From assembly GCA_023425645.1 (NCBI GenBank), contig JAFACG010000042.1:72016-136015 (forward strand): a stretch of DNA of 64,000 nt. The letters are read 5' to 3'. A program made the translations under genes and the position numbers. Under the pieces are notes generated by a model that saw only the letters and a program-made list of their open reading frames with translations, was not told the DNA's origin and searched no databases. Position 1 is the first letter of the stretch. Each line of letters begins with the position of its first letter. Positions 52,017-61,529 of this stretch are shown here, in pieces. This DNA is from Pseudomonadota bacterium (GTDB lineage: Bacteria > Pseudomonadota > Gammaproteobacteria > Burkholderiales > Burkholderiaceae_B).

Positions 52017-53435
52017 CTAGCCACGAATGTTGGTACCGGGGACGCGCAGGCGCGTTCCCTTGGAAAGAGTGTTGCCTTTGATATTGTTCAGGCGGCGCAG
52101 CTCGGCCACCGAGGTGTCGTAGCGCTTGGCCAGGGCGTACAGCGTATCGCCATTCTTGACCGTGTGGGTGCGCACGTTGGCGCCGCGCCGCAGCACGGTG
52201 ACGTCGCGACCGCCCTTGCGGTTCAGGCTGACCTGCTGCGAGCGCGAGGCCTTGCGGGCCGATTCGGCCACGGGCGCCGCCGGGGTGTTGGTGAGCGAGG
52301 CCAGCTGCACGCTGCCTTCGCCCAAGGTGGAGTTGGGCACCAGCAGGGTCTGGGCCACGGCCTTGCTGCGTTTGCTGCCCAGGCCGTTGATGGAGCGCAG
52401 CTGCGAGAGCGTGATGCCGTGGCGCTGGGCGATGGACAGGTAGCTTTCGCCACGCTTGGCCTGGTAGGTCTTCCAGTTGCTAAGGCGACCCTGGTAGGCG
52501 GCCAGGTTGGCCTTGAAGATGTCGACCTTGTCGGCCGGCAGCAGCAGCGTGGAATTGTGGGCCGGGATGGTGGGCCGGTTGTGCGCGGCGTTCAGGGCCT
52601 TGAATTCGTCGATGGAGATCTCGGCCAGCTCGGCGGCCACGGCCACGTCGATGTCCTTGTTCTTGCGCACCGCCGTGAAGTATGGCGTGTTGCTGACGGG
52701 CGGCAGGGTGATGCCGTAGCGCGCCGGATTGGCCACGATGTTCTTGATGGCCTGCAGCTTGGGCACGTAGTTGCGTGTCTCTTCAGGCATGTTCAGCGAC
52801 AGGTAGTCCACGTCCAGGTCGGCCTGCTCGTTGCGTTCCATGGCGCGGCGCACCGAGCCTTCGCCCCAGTTGTAGGAGGCGAGCGCCAGGTACCAGTCGC
52901 CCTGGAATTCATACAGGTAGGACAGATAGTCCAGGGCGGCGTTGGTGGAGGCGATGGGGTCGCGGCGCTCGTCCGTCCACCAGTCCTGCTGCAGCTTGTA
53001 GTGCAGGCCGGTGCTGGGGATGAACTGCCACAGGCCCGAGGCGTGCGAGCGCGAGTAGGCCGTGGGGTTGTAGGCGCTTTCCACGAAAGGCAGCAGGGCC
53101 AGCTCGGAGGGCAGGCCGCGGCGGTCCAGTTCGTCCATGATGTGGTACAGGTAGCGCGAGGCGCGCTGGCTCATGGTGCGGATGGATTCGGGGTGCGAGG
53201 CGTAGTAGTTGGTCCAGTAATCGACCAGGTCAGTGTGCAGATTGGGGATGGCGAAACCGCGGCGGACCCGATCCCACATGTCCTTGGGGGGATGCGTGAG
53301 GTCGATGGTGCGAGACGTGTCTGCGGCGACGCTGGTGGTGGTCTTGGCGGCTTTCTGGGGGCTGACTTTGGGGCCCGTGGCGCAGCCTGCCAGCACGAAG
53401 GCGCACAGCAGCGCAAAGAGTCTCAGTAAGTTCAT
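52017..53435 (-). CDS. mltD: Membrane-bound lytic murein transglycosylase D
   Basis: 472-residue lipoprotein that cleaves peptidoglycan glycan strands. Lipobox L-A-G-C at residue 17; SLT domain with catalytic Glu in L-L-P-F-V-E-S-A-Y-N and S-G-L-W-Q-F-I-P-S-T-G; two LysM domains in the C-terminal part (Y-Q-A-K-R-G-E-S-Y-L and H-T-V-K-N-G-D-T-L-Y). Start M-N-L-L-R-L-F at 53435, ten bases after gloB, a classic pair. Confidence 0.94.
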   Translation of the reverse strand: MNLLRLFALLCAFVLAGCATGPKVSPQKAAKTTTSVAADTSRTIDLTHPPKDMWDRVRRGFAIPNLHTDLVDYWTNYYASHPESIRTMSQRASRYLYHIMDELDRRGLPSELALLPFVESAYNPTAYSRSHASGLWQFIPSTGLHYKLQQDWWTDERRDPIASTNAALDYLSYLYEFQGDWYLALASYNWGEGSVRRAMERNEQADLDVDYLSLNMPEETRNYVPKLQAIKNIVANPARYGITLPPVSNTPYFTAVRKNKDIDVAVAAELAEISIDEFKALNAAHNRPTIPAHNSTLLLPADKVDIFKANLAAYQGRLSNWKTYQAKRGESYLSIAQRHGITLSQLRSINGLGSKRSKAVAQTLLVPNSTLGEGSVQLASLTNTPAAPVAESARKASRSQQVSLNRKGGRDVTVLRRGANVRTHTVKNGDTLYALAKRYDTSVAELRRLNNIKGNTLSKGTRLRVPGTNIRG

Positions 53436-53445
53436 TGCGGAATCA

Positions 53446-54258
53446 TCAGACGTTGTTCTTCCAGTTGCGCAAGCTGGCAAAGACATCCACCGATGTGGCC
53501 AGGGGATGGCCGGCGTGGCGATGGGCGGCTTGCATGACCGATGCCTTGTCCGTGCGCAGGAATGGGTTGGTGGCGAGTTCGGTTTCCAGGGTCGATGGCA
53601 CCGTGGGCACGTGCTGCTTGCGCCGCTGGCTGTCCTGTTCCCAGCGCTGGAGCAAGGCTGGATTGTCCGGTTCCACCTGCAGCGCCCAGCGCAGATTGGA
53701 CAGCGTGTACTCGTGGGCACAGCAGACCAGGGTCTCGGGCGGCAGGGATGCCAGCTTGTCCAGCGATGCCAGCATCTGCTCCGGGGTGCCTTCGAAGAGG
53801 CGACCGCAACCGGCGGCAAACAGGGTATCGCCACAGAAAACAAAGGGCTGTTTTACCTCATTTTGGCCGAAGTACGCAACGTGCCCGGCCGTGTGGCCCG
53901 GGATGTCCAGCACCTGCAGCGTCAGTTCCAGCGCGGGCAGCACGACGCGGTCGCCCTGGGCTACGCGCACGTCGCAGGCCGGCAGAGTCTCGCGGGCCGG
54001 GCCCCAGACCCGGGCCGGGTGGCGCGCCAGGATCTCGCGCACGCCGCCCACGTGGTCGCCATGATGATGAGTCAGTAAAATGGCATCCAGTTGTAAGGAT
54101 TCGCGTTGCAGCCAGTCCAGCACCGGAGCGGCCTGGCCGGGATCCACGACCAGCGCATGTCCCTGACGGGCCAGCGCCCATATATAGTTGTCGTTCAGGG
54201 CGGGCAGGGGGATCAGGCGAACGTCGCTTGGCGCAGGCCAGGTAAATGCATTCTTCAT
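53446..54258 (-). CDS. gloB: Hydroxyacylglutathione hydrolase (glyoxalase II)
   Basis: Metallo-beta-lactamase fold enzyme that frees D-lactate from S-lactoylglutathione in methylglyoxal detoxification. 270 residues with T-H-H-H-G-D-H-V-G-G, the binuclear metal motif, and G-H-T-A-G-H-V-A-Y and C-G-D-T-L-F-A-A-G-C-G-R-L-F-E-G. Divergent from yafS. Confidence 0.95.
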   Translation of the reverse strand: MKNAFTWPAPSDVRLIPLPALNDNYIWALARQGHALVVDPGQAAPVLDWLQRESLQLDAILLTHHHGDHVGGVREILARHPARVWGPARETLPACDVRVAQGDRVVLPALELTLQVLDIPGHTAGHVAYFGQNEVKQPFVFCGDTLFAAGCGRLFEGTPEQMLASLDKLASLPPETLVCCAHEYTLSNLRWALQVEPDNPALLQRWEQDSQRRKQHVPTVPSTLETELATNPFLRTDKASVMQAAHRHAGHPLATSVDVFASLRNWKNNV

Positions 54259-54279
54259 GGTAGACGGGGGGGAGTGTCA

Positions 54280-55050
54280 GTGGAGCAGGCTTTGAATGAT
54301 CAATTTGCCCAGTGGCTGGAAACCGTGCCGGGACGTTATGTCCGTTCCTGGGAACAGGCCCAGGTCGATGCCGTCGTGGCCAACACCTTCGGTTATCATG
54401 CCATACAAATTGGATTGCCGCATTGGAACCTACTGCAGGCCAGCCGGGTCTGCTTCAATGCCTGCACGGCGCAGGCCGGCGTGCAGGCAGGCGGGCGCGA
54501 CAACCTGGTGCGCGCGGAACCGGAACAGATGCCCTTCGACACGCAGAGCATCGATCTGCTGGTGCTGCCGCACGTGCTGGAGAGCGCCTGCGATCCGCAC
54601 CAGGTGCTGCGCGAGGCCGAACGCGTGCTGGTGCCCGAAGGGCGCATCGTGTTCACCGGCTTCAATCCCTGGAGCCTGTGGGGCCTGCACGAACGCATCC
54701 CCGGCCTGGAGCGCGGCACGCCCATCCTGCCGGGGGACCTCATCTCCGCCACGCGCCTGCGCGACTGGCTCAAGCTGCTGTCCTTCGACGTCGAGGACAC
54801 CCGATTGGGCTGTTATGCGCCCTTGTGCCGCCAGCAGGCCTGGCTGCAGCGCTGGGCCTGGATGGAGGACAGCGGCGCGCGCTGGTGGGGGTTCGCCGGC
54901 GCGGTCTACGTGGTCAGCGCCGTCAAACGCATGCCGGCGCTGCGCCTGGTGGGACCCAATTGGAAGAAAAGCCGTCGGCGGATGCGGCGCGCCGTGGTGG
55001 TCACGGGGCGGGCCGCCGATCAAGGAATGACAAGTGTTAACAGGCCCTGA
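54280..55050 (+). CDS. yafS: SAM-dependent methyltransferase YafS-like
   Basis: 256 residues from GTG 54280 (GGGGGAG site upstream; GTG 54274 possible). L-L-V-L-P-H-V-L-E-S and V-L-V-P-E-G-R-I-V-F-T-G-F-N-P-W-S-L-W are methyltransferase post-motif regions; the glycine-rich motif I is weak. Its place between gloB and rnhA is that of E. coli yafS. Target unknown. Confidence 0.82.
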   Translation: MEQALNDQFAQWLETVPGRYVRSWEQAQVDAVVANTFGYHAIQIGLPHWNLLQASRVCFNACTAQAGVQAGGRDNLVRAEPEQMPFDTQSIDLLVLPHVLESACDPHQVLREAERVLVPEGRIVFTGFNPWSLWGLHERIPGLERGTPILPGDLISATRLRDWLKLLSFDVEDTRLGCYAPLCRQQAWLQRWAWMEDSGARWWGFAGAVYVVSAVKRMPALRLVGPNWKKSRRRMRRAVVVTGRAADQGMTSVNRP

Positions 55051-55053
55051 AAC

Positions 55054-55506
55054 ATGACAACTGTGGTTGATATCTGGACCGATGGCGCCTGCAAGGGCAA
55101 TCCCGGCCCTGGCGGCTGGGGAGCCTTGCTCAGGCATGGCGGGCACGAGAAGGCCATCTGCGGCGGGGAGGCCGAGACCACCAACAACCGCATGGAGCTG
55201 ATGGCCGTGATCCAGGCCCTGCGCCTGCTCAAGCGCCCCTGCCAGGTGCGCGTGCACACGGATTCGCAATATGTGCAGAAAGGCATGAAGGAATGGCTGC
55301 CGGGCTGGAAGGCCCGCGGCTGGCGCACGGCCGACAAGAAGCCGGTCAAGAACGCCGATCTGTGGCAGGAGCTGGAGGGTCTGGCGGCCCAGCACGAGCT
55401 GAGCTGGCTGTGGGTGCGCGGCCATGCCGGCGACCCCGGCAACGAGCGGGCCGACCAGCTGGCCAACGAAGGGGTGGAAATTGCCCGTCAACTGCAGAGC
55501 GCCTGA
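55054..55506 (+). CDS. rnhA: Ribonuclease HI
   Basis: Degrades RNA in RNA-DNA hybrids. 150 residues with the catalytic D-E-D-D set: [23 protein letters not shown] and a final Asp in N-E-R-A-D-Q-L-A. It follows yafS by three bases. Confidence 0.96.
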   Translation: MTTVVDIWTDGACKGNPGPGGWGALLRHGGHEKAICGGEAETTNNRMELMAVIQALRLLKRPCQVRVHTDSQYVQKGMKEWLPGWKARGWRTADKKPVKNADLWQELEGLAAQHELSWLWVRGHAGDPGNERADQLANEGVEIARQLQSA

Positions 55507-55596
55507 TAGTACTATTAGAGCTTGGGCAGGTTACGACTTGCTTCAACGTTCAACCAGACTGCAGCGCCGGCCGAGCCGGTCGAGACGACCAGAACA

Positions 55597-56646
55597 ATGA
55601 TATCGAAGATCCGCCACGCCCTTGCGCCAGCCCTTGTGCTGGCATTTCTCGTCAATACCGCGGCCTGGTCCCAGGGTGCAGGAGGAACGAGGGTCGAGGT
55701 GGCCGCCGTGCAGCAGCGCGAACTGACGCGCGATGTGGCCGCCGTGGGTTCGCTGGTGGCCCGCGATTCAGTCATGCTGCGCGCCGAGATCAGCGGCCGC
55801 ATCGCGGCCATCAGCTTCGAGGAAGGCCGTCCCGTCAAGAAAGGGCAGGTCCTGGTGCAGCTGGACGATGCCATGGCGCGGGCCCAGCTGCAGCAGGCCC
55901 AGGCCAACCTGAACCTGATCGGCAGCCAGCACAGGCGCTCGTCCGAACTGAGCCGGCAGGGCTTCATCAGCCAGCAGGCGCGCGACGAATCGGGCAGCCG
56001 CCTGGCGGTGCAGCAGGCCGAGCTGGACCTGGCCCGCGTGCAATTGGACAAGACCCGCATCCGCGCGCCCTTCGACGGGGTGACGGGCCTGCGCAACGTG
56101 TCCGTGGGCGACTACGTGGGGCCCGGCGCCGACCTCGTGCAGGTGGAGGCCATAGCGAGCCTGAACGTCGATTTCCGCATTCCCGAGCAATACCTGGCCG
56201 ACGTGCGCGCTGGCATGCCGGTGGAGCTGCGCTTTGACGCCTTCCCGGGCCAGCCGCGGCGCGGCACGGTGCTGGCCGTCAGCCCGGTCGTGGATGCGGC
56301 GGGGCGCTCCATCCTGCTGCGGGCCCAGGTGCCCAACGAAGACGGGGCGCTGCGCCCGGGGCTGTTCGCGCGCGTGCGCCTGGAACTGTCGCGCCAGCGG
56401 GCCCTGATGGTGCCCGAGACCGCCCTGGCCCCGGCCGGGCAGGCGCAGTACGTCTACGTGGTCAAGGACGGCCGGGCGGTTCGCCGCCAGGTGGACGTGG
56501 GCTTGCGCCAGGATGGCTGGGTGCAGGTCAGCGGCGAACTGAAGGCGGGCGAGAACGTGCTGGTCGCGGGCCTGCAGAAGGTGACCGACGGCGTGCCCGT
56601 GGACATCCAGGAGATCGTCGACACCCAGAAGCAGCCCCAGCAGTAG
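55597..56646 (+). CDS. RND efflux periplasmic adaptor subunit
   Basis: 349 residues: signal peptide (residues 1-27, ending A-W-S-Q), biotinyl-lipoyl hairpin (G-R-I-A-A-I-S-F-E-E-G-R-P-V-K-K-G), a Gln/Ala-rich coiled coil and beta-barrel domains, as in MexE/AcrA-type adaptors. It links the RND pump to an outer-membrane channel, for which no gene is present here. Nine bases before the pump gene. Confidence 0.9.
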   Translation: MISKIRHALAPALVLAFLVNTAAWSQGAGGTRVEVAAVQQRELTRDVAAVGSLVARDSVMLRAEISGRIAAISFEEGRPVKKGQVLVQLDDAMARAQLQQAQANLNLIGSQHRRSSELSRQGFISQQARDESGSRLAVQQAELDLARVQLDKTRIRAPFDGVTGLRNVSVGDYVGPGADLVQVEAIASLNVDFRIPEQYLADVRAGMPVELRFDAFPGQPRRGTVLAVSPVVDAAGRSILLRAQVPNEDGALRPGLFARVRLELSRQRALMVPETALAPAGQAQYVYVVKDGRAVRRQVDVGLRQDGWVQVSGELKAGENVLVAGLQKVTDGVPVDIQEIVDTQKQPQQ

Positions 56647-56655
56647 GACAGGATC

Positions 56656-59600
56656 ATGGTGCTATCCGATATCTGCATCCGCCGCCCGGTCTTTGCCACC
56701 GTCCTGTCGCTGGTCATCGTCCTGGTGGGGCTGATCTCCTACGAACGGCTGACGGTGCGCGAGTACCCGGCCATCGACGAGCCGGTGGTGTCCGTCATCA
56801 CGAACTACAAGGGAGCATCGCCCGAGGTCATCGAATCCCAGGTGACCAAGCCGCTGGAGGACCAGCTCTCGGGCATCGAAGGCGTGGACGTGATGACTTC
56901 GCGCAGCCGCTCCGAGCGCAGCCTGATCAACATCAAGTTCAATCTGGACCGTTCGCCCGATGCGGCGGCCGCCGACGTGCGCGACAAGGTCTCGCGGGCG
57001 CGCCGCTTCCTGCCCGACGAGGTGGACGAGCCCATCATCAACAAGGTGGAGGCCGACTCCACGCCCATCATCTATATCGGCGTGGACACCGGCGACTACA
57101 GCCAGCTGGAGGCCTCGGACTACATCAACCGCTACCTGAAGACGCGCCTGTCCGTGCTGCCGGGCGCGGCCGAGATCCGGGTATTCGGCGAGCGCCTGCC
57201 CTCCATGCGCATCGATGTGGACCGCACCCGCCTGGGCGCCTACCAGTTGACCGTGCAGGACGTGGAGGACGCGCTGCGCAAGCAGAACGTGCTGATCCCG
57301 GCCGGGCGCATCGAATCCGAGGCGCGCGAGTTCTCGGTGGTGTCCTCCACCAACCTGGAGACGCCCGAGCAGTTCCGCGACATCATCGTCAGTCAGGCGG
57401 GCGGCTATCCAGTGCGCATCGCGGACGTGGCGCAAGTGCGCATCGCGCCGGCCGAGGAGCGCGTGCTGGCGCGCTTCAATGGGCAGAACAGCCTGAACAT
57501 CGGCGTGACCAAGCAGTCCACCGCCAACCCGCTGGACCTGTCCAAGGCGGTGCGCGCCGAAGTCGCGCTGATCAACGAGAACCTGCCGGGCAACATGAAG
57601 CTGAACATTGCCTACGACAGTTCCATCTTCATCCAGAAATCCATCGATTCGGTGTACGCCACCATCCTGGAGGCCATCGTGCTGGTGGTGCTGGTCATCG
57701 TGTTCTTCCTGCGCAGCCTGCGCGCCAGCATCATTCCCATCGTGACCATACCGGTGTCGCTGATCGGCGCCTTCGCCATCATGTACATGCTGGGTTTCTC
57801 GGTGAATACGCTGACCCTGCTGGCCATGGTGCTGGCCATCGGCCTGGTGGTGGACGACGCCATCGTGGTGCTGGAGAACGTCTACCGCCACATCGAGGAG
57901 GGCAAGACGCCGCTGCAGGCTTCCTTCCTGGGCGTGCGCGAGATCGCCTTCGCGGTGATCGCCATGACCTTGACGCTGGTGGCGGTGTACGCACCGCTGG
58001 CCTTCGCCACGGGCCGCACCGGCCGCCTGTTCATCGAGTTCGCCCTGACCCTGGCCGCCGCCGTGCTGGTGTCCGGCTTCGTGGCCCTGACGCTCACGCC
58101 CATGATGTGCTCCAAGCTGCTGCGTCCCCATGGCAAGCCGGGACGCATCAGCCAGGCGATCGAGGACTTCCTGGTGTGGCTGACGCGCGCCTACCGGCGC
58201 CTGCTGCTGCGCGCCCTGCGCTGGCGCGCCGTGGTGCTGCTGCTGGGGCTGGGCGTGGCCGGCGCCAGCGCCGTGCTGTTCACCGTGATCAAGAGCGAGC
58301 TGGCGCCCGTCGAGGACCGCGGCGTGATCTTCGGCATCGTGAACGCTCCGGAGGGCGCCACGCTGGACTACACCTTGAAGAGCGTGCAGCGGGTGGAGGA
58401 CCTGTACCGCGGCATTCCGGAGATGGAAGGCTACCAGTCCATCATCGGCTTTCCGACCGTGACCGACTCTTTCGCCATCCTGCGCCTGAAGCCATGGGAA
58501 GAGCGCAGCCGCAACCAGCAGTCCATCGCGCGCGAGCTGCAGCCCGGCTTTTCGGCCATCCCGGGGGCGCGGGCCTTCCCGACCAATCCGCCCTCGCTGG
58601 GGCAGCGCGCCACCTCCAAGCCGGTGGAGTTCGTCATCATGAGCCAGGCGCCCTATGCCGAGCTGGCCCGGATCGTCGACACCTTCCTGCAGGGCTTGAA
58701 GGACTACCCGGGCCTGCAGAACATCGACACCGACCTGCGCCTGAACACGCCCGAGATCCGCATCGACGTGGACCGCGACAAGCTGGCGGACACCGGCGTG
58801 TCCGTGGACACGGTGGGGCGCACGCTGGAGACCATGCTGGGCGGGCGCCAGGTGACGCGCTACGAGAGCGACGGCGAGCAGTACGACGTGATCGTGCAGG
58901 TGGACAAGCAGGCGCGCTCCAGCCCGCAGAACATCCTGGACATCTATGTGCGCACCAAGGACGGCGGCATGGTGCAGGCGTCCAATTTCCTGACCGTGCG
59001 CGAGAGCGTTTCGCCGCAGTCGCTGAACCACTTCAACCGGCTGCGCGCCGTGATCGTGCAGGCTTCCATCGCGCCCGGCTATGCCTTGGGCGAGGTCCTG
59101 GACCACATGAACGAGGTGGCGCGCCAGACCCTGCCCGACACCGTGCAGACCGACCTGGACGGACAGTCGCGTGAATTCCGCGACTCCTCGGGCAGCATCT
59201 ACCTGGTGTTCATGATGGCGCTGGCCTTCATCTACCTGGTGCTGGCGGCGCAGTTCGAGAGCTGGCGCAATCCGCTCATCATCATGCTGTCCGTGCCCCT
59301 GTCCATGACCGGCGCGCTGCTGGCCCTGTGGCTGTCGGGCGGCACGCTGTCCATCTACAGCCAGATCGGCCTGATCACCCTGGTGGGCCTGATCACCAAG
59401 CACGGCATCCTGATCGTGGAATTCGCCACCCAGCAGCGCGAGGCCGGCGCCAGTTTGTACAATGCGGTGGTGCGCGCCTGCGAAATGCGCCTGCGGCCCA
59501 TCCTGATGACCACCGGCGCCATGGTGCTGGGCGTGCTGCCTCTGGCCTATGCGGGCGGCGCAGGTGCCGAGTCGCGCCAGCAGATAGGCTGGGTGCTGGT

Positions 59601-59718
59601 GGGCGGCCTGTCCCTGGGTACGCTGCTGACCCTGTTCGTGGTGCCGGTCGCCTACACGCTGATCGCCTCTAGGCAGCTTGCGCAGGACAAGCAGCTGGAG
59701 CTGGGCGACGAGCCCTAG
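56656..59718 (+). CDS. RND-family multidrug efflux permease
   Basis: 1020 residues, twelve membrane segments with two large periplasmic loops (residues about 30-330 and 560-860), the AcrB/MexF layout. I-G-L-V-V-D-D-A-I-V-V-L-E-N-V in TM4 gives the proton-relay Asp pair; I-T-L-V-G-L-I-T-K-H-G-I-L-I-V-E in TM10 contains the Lys. Substrate unknown. The pair sits between rnhA and dnaQ, which are neighbours in E. coli, so it is an insertion into a conserved context. Confidence 0.93.
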   Translation: MVLSDICIRRPVFATVLSLVIVLVGLISYERLTVREYPAIDEPVVSVITNYKGASPEVIESQVTKPLEDQLSGIEGVDVMTSRSRSERSLINIKFNLDRSPDAAAADVRDKVSRARRFLPDEVDEPIINKVEADSTPIIYIGVDTGDYSQLEASDYINRYLKTRLSVLPGAAEIRVFGERLPSMRIDVDRTRLGAYQLTVQDVEDALRKQNVLIPAGRIESEAREFSVVSSTNLETPEQFRDIIVSQAGGYPVRIADVAQVRIAPAEERVLARFNGQNSLNIGVTKQSTANPLDLSKAVRAEVALINENLPGNMKLNIAYDSSIFIQKSIDSVYATILEAIVLVVLVIVFFLRSLRASIIPIVTIPVSLIGAFAIMYMLGFSVNTLTLLAMVLAIGLVVDDAIVVLENVYRHIEEGKTPLQASFLGVREIAFAVIAMTLTLVAVYAPLAFATGRTGRLFIEFALTLAAAVLVSGFVALTLTPMMCSKLLRPHGKPGRISQAIEDFLVWLTRAYRRLLLRALRWRAVVLLLGLGVAGASAVLFTVIKSELAPVEDRGVIFGIVNAPEGATLDYTLKSVQRVEDLYRGIPEMEGYQSIIGFPTVTDSFAILRLKPWEERSRNQQSIARELQPGFSAIPGARAFPTNPPSLGQRATSKPVEFVIMSQAPYAELARIVDTFLQGLKDYPGLQNIDTDLRLNTPEIRIDVDRDKLADTGVSVDTVGRTLETMLGGRQVTRYESDGEQYDVIVQVDKQARSSPQNILDIYVRTKDGGMVQASNFLTVRESVSPQSLNHFNRLRAVIVQASIAPGYALGEVLDHMNEVARQTLPDTVQTDLDGQSREFRDSSGSIYLVFMMALAFIYLVLAAQFESWRNPLIIMLSVPLSMTGALLALWLSGGTLSIYSQIGLITLVGLITKHGILIVEFATQQREAGASLYNAVVRACEMRLRPILMTTGAMVLGVLPLAYAGGAGAESRQQIGWVLVGGLSLGTLLTLFVVPVAYTLIASRQLAQDKQLELGDEP

Positions 59719-59745
59719 CGGCAATGAACTTGTATGAGAAACCTG

Positions 59746-60474
59746 ATGCGTCAAATTATTCTGGATACTGAAACCACCGGCCTGGAGCCTCGCGAGGGGC
59801 ACCGCATCGTCGAGGTGGGCGGCGTGGAGCTGATCAATCGCAAGCTGACCGGACGCCATCTGCACCTGTACCTGAACCCGGACCGCGATTCCGACCCCGA
59901 AGCGCTGGCCGTGCACGGCTTGACCACGGAGTTCCTGTCCCAGCACCCGCGCTTCAAGGACGTGGTCCAGGAGATCCTGGACTTCGTGCAGGACGCTGAA
60001 GTCATCATCCACAACGCGTCCTTCGACACGCGCTTCCTGGACGCCGAGCTGGAGCGTATCGGCATGAAGCCCTTTGCCGAGTATTGCGGCTCCATCACCG
60101 ACTCCCTGCTGGTGGCCCGCGAGATGCACCCCGGCAAGCGCAATTCCCTGGATTCGCTGTGCGAGCGCTACGGCATCTCCAACGCCCACCGCACCTTGCA
60201 CGGCGCCTTGCTGGACTCGGAGCTGCTGGCGGACGTCTGGCTGGCCATGACGCGCGGTCAGGACGCCTTGCTGATGGATTTCGAGGAAAGCGAAGACCAG
60301 GGCGAGGGCGGCGCGGGGCTGGCCCTGGGCAAGTTCGATCCCAGCGTGCTCAAGGTGCTGCGGGCCTCGGATGCGGATCTGGCCGAGCACGAAAAATACC
60401 TGGCCCAGCTGGAGAAAGAAAACAAGAAGCCGCCCATGTGGTCGGCGGTGCCGGCGAGCGAAACAGTCGCCTGA
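59746..60474 (+). CDS. dnaQ: DNA polymerase III epsilon subunit (proofreading exonuclease)
   Basis: 242 residues from ATG 59746 (M-R-Q-I-I-L-D-T-E-T-T-G); ATG 59734 is possible. DEDDh exonuclease motifs: D-T-E-T, H-N-A-S-F-D and H-G-A-L-L-D. The C-terminal third binds the polymerase subunit. Followed by a strong terminator. Confidence 0.95.
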   Translation: MRQIILDTETTGLEPREGHRIVEVGGVELINRKLTGRHLHLYLNPDRDSDPEALAVHGLTTEFLSQHPRFKDVVQEILDFVQDAEVIIHNASFDTRFLDAELERIGMKPFAEYCGSITDSLLVAREMHPGKRNSLDSLCERYGISNAHRTLHGALLDSELLADVWLAMTRGQDALLMDFEESEDQGEGGAGLALGKFDPSVLKVLRASDADLAEHEKYLAQLEKENKKPPMWSAVPASETVA

Positions 60475-60480
60475 TCCGGC

Positions 60481-60522
60481 AGGGCTGGCGGGATTTTTCG
60501 CCAGCCCTTGTATTTTTATTTT
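60481..60522 (+). terminator. Intrinsic terminator of dnaQ
   Basis: AGGGCTGGCG (60481-60490) pairs with CGCCAGCCCT (60499-60508), then TGTATTTTTATTTT. Confidence 0.88.
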
Positions 60523-60536
60523 GACGGTGCTATAGT
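60508..60536 (+). promoter_or_regulatory. Possible promoter of tRNA-Val
   Basis: TTGTAT and TATAGT (60531-60536) with a 17-base spacer, 35 bases before the tRNA. The -35 is weak and overlaps the T-tail of the dnaQ terminator. Confidence 0.4.
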
Positions 60537-60571
60537 TTCTTTCTTCGCAGTTTGCTCTTCTTGCAAGCTAC

Positions 60572-60646
60572 GGGCGGTTAACTCAGTGGTAGAGTGCCAC
60601 CTTCACACGGTGGAAGTCACAAGTTCGAACCTTGTACCGCCCACCA
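60572..60646 (+). tRNA. tRNA-Val, anticodon CAC
   Basis: Acceptor GGGCGGT/ACCGCCC, anticodon stem CCACC/GGTGG around loop TTCACAC with CAC at 60604-60606, T-arm CAAGTTCGAACCTTG, encoded CCA (60644-60646). Reads valine codon GUG. Confidence 0.95.
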
Positions 60647-60927
60647 TCCCCTTCTGCTATATCCCCCGCTCCCTTTTCCGGCCTGTGCCCTGGCGCATCA
60701 TTCAGCCTGGCTCAAAAAATCATGTCTGCGTCGTTCATCCGGATGGCAGGAAAGTCGTCCAGTTCGAGCAAAACATTGCACAAGACGTTTCGACTCCGTA
60801 ACACCGGCCCTGTAAAGACTTCTATAACATGGTGAGACGCCGCTCGCAGGCGTTCAAGCATCGTGCCCGTCCCCCGGCGCGCAGGCTCCGGGAACTGGCC
60901 GGGCTCTTCCCCCAGAATGGAGTCATC

Positions 60928-61293
60928 ATGCGTACCAGCAAAACACTTTTCCTGTTGTTCTTGGGTGCCGTGTTGTCCGGCCCGGTCCTGGCCGAAGCTC
61001 CCAAGACTCAAAACGGCCACTTCATCGACGACAATGGCGCCACCCTTTACATGTTCGACAAAGACAAGGGCGGCAAGAGCGCCTGTGTCGACAAATGCGC
61101 CAAGAACTGGCCGCCCGCGCTTGCCGGGCAAGAGGACGTGGCCAGCGGCGACTGGACCTTTGTGGAAAGCCATGACGGCAGACGGCAATGGGCTTACAAG
61201 GGCAAGCCTTTGTACCGCTTCGCCAAAGACGCGAAGCCGGGCGATACCTCCGGGGACGGCGTCGGCGGCGTATGGCATCTGGCCAAGCCCTGA
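60928..61293 (+). CDS. Exported COG4315-like protein
   Basis: 121 residues: signal peptide ending V-L-A-E, then G-A-T-L-Y-M-F-D-K-D and K-P-L-Y-R-F-A-K-D, the two Y-x-F/W-x-x-D repeats of a small periplasmic family of unknown role, with C-V-D-K-C-A-K-N-W-P-P between them (likely disulfide). TGGAG precedes ATG 60928. Confidence 0.85.
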   Translation: MRTSKTLFLLFLGAVLSGPVLAEAPKTQNGHFIDDNGATLYMFDKDKGGKSACVDKCAKNWPPALAGQEDVASGDWTFVESHDGRRQWAYKGKPLYRFAKDAKPGDTSGDGVGGVWHLAKP

Positions 61294-61324
61294 CAGCCGG
61301 TATCGCCGCTTCACGACGGCATGA

Positions 61325-61519
61325 TCAGTCCAGGGCCAGATTCAGGTCGGTGATGATGCGTCCGTAGCGTTCGTAATCGGCGCGCATGGCGTCGGACAGC
61401 TCCCAGGGCGTCCGCACCAGGGCGGCGGCGATGGCTGCCGTGCTTTGCACGGTCCATTGGCCGCCGCGTCCTTGTCTGTGCCGGGCAGCAACTGCATTAT
61501 GTCGTGTCTGATGCCCCAC
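61325..61519 (-). pseudogene. Chimeric scrap: AtoE fragment joined to a Bug-receptor C-terminus
   Basis: The minus-strand frame reads G-G-Q-W-T-V-Q-S...I-A-A-A, a match to the AtoE sequence at 63.3 kb (G-G-Q-W-A-V-Q-S...I-A-A-A), and then changes to M-R-A-D-Y-E-R-Y-G-R-I-I-T-D-L-N-L, the usual end of TctC/Bug receptors. Two unrelated gene ends fused by deletion; not functional. Confidence 0.55.
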
Positions 61520-61529
61520 GCTTTTTTGC

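Noticed and set aside
50789..52081. Long plus-strand frame of 430 codons through the repeat region and across fabI
   Set aside because: It is antisense to fabI for most of its length and otherwise repeat-derived; a high-GC artefact.
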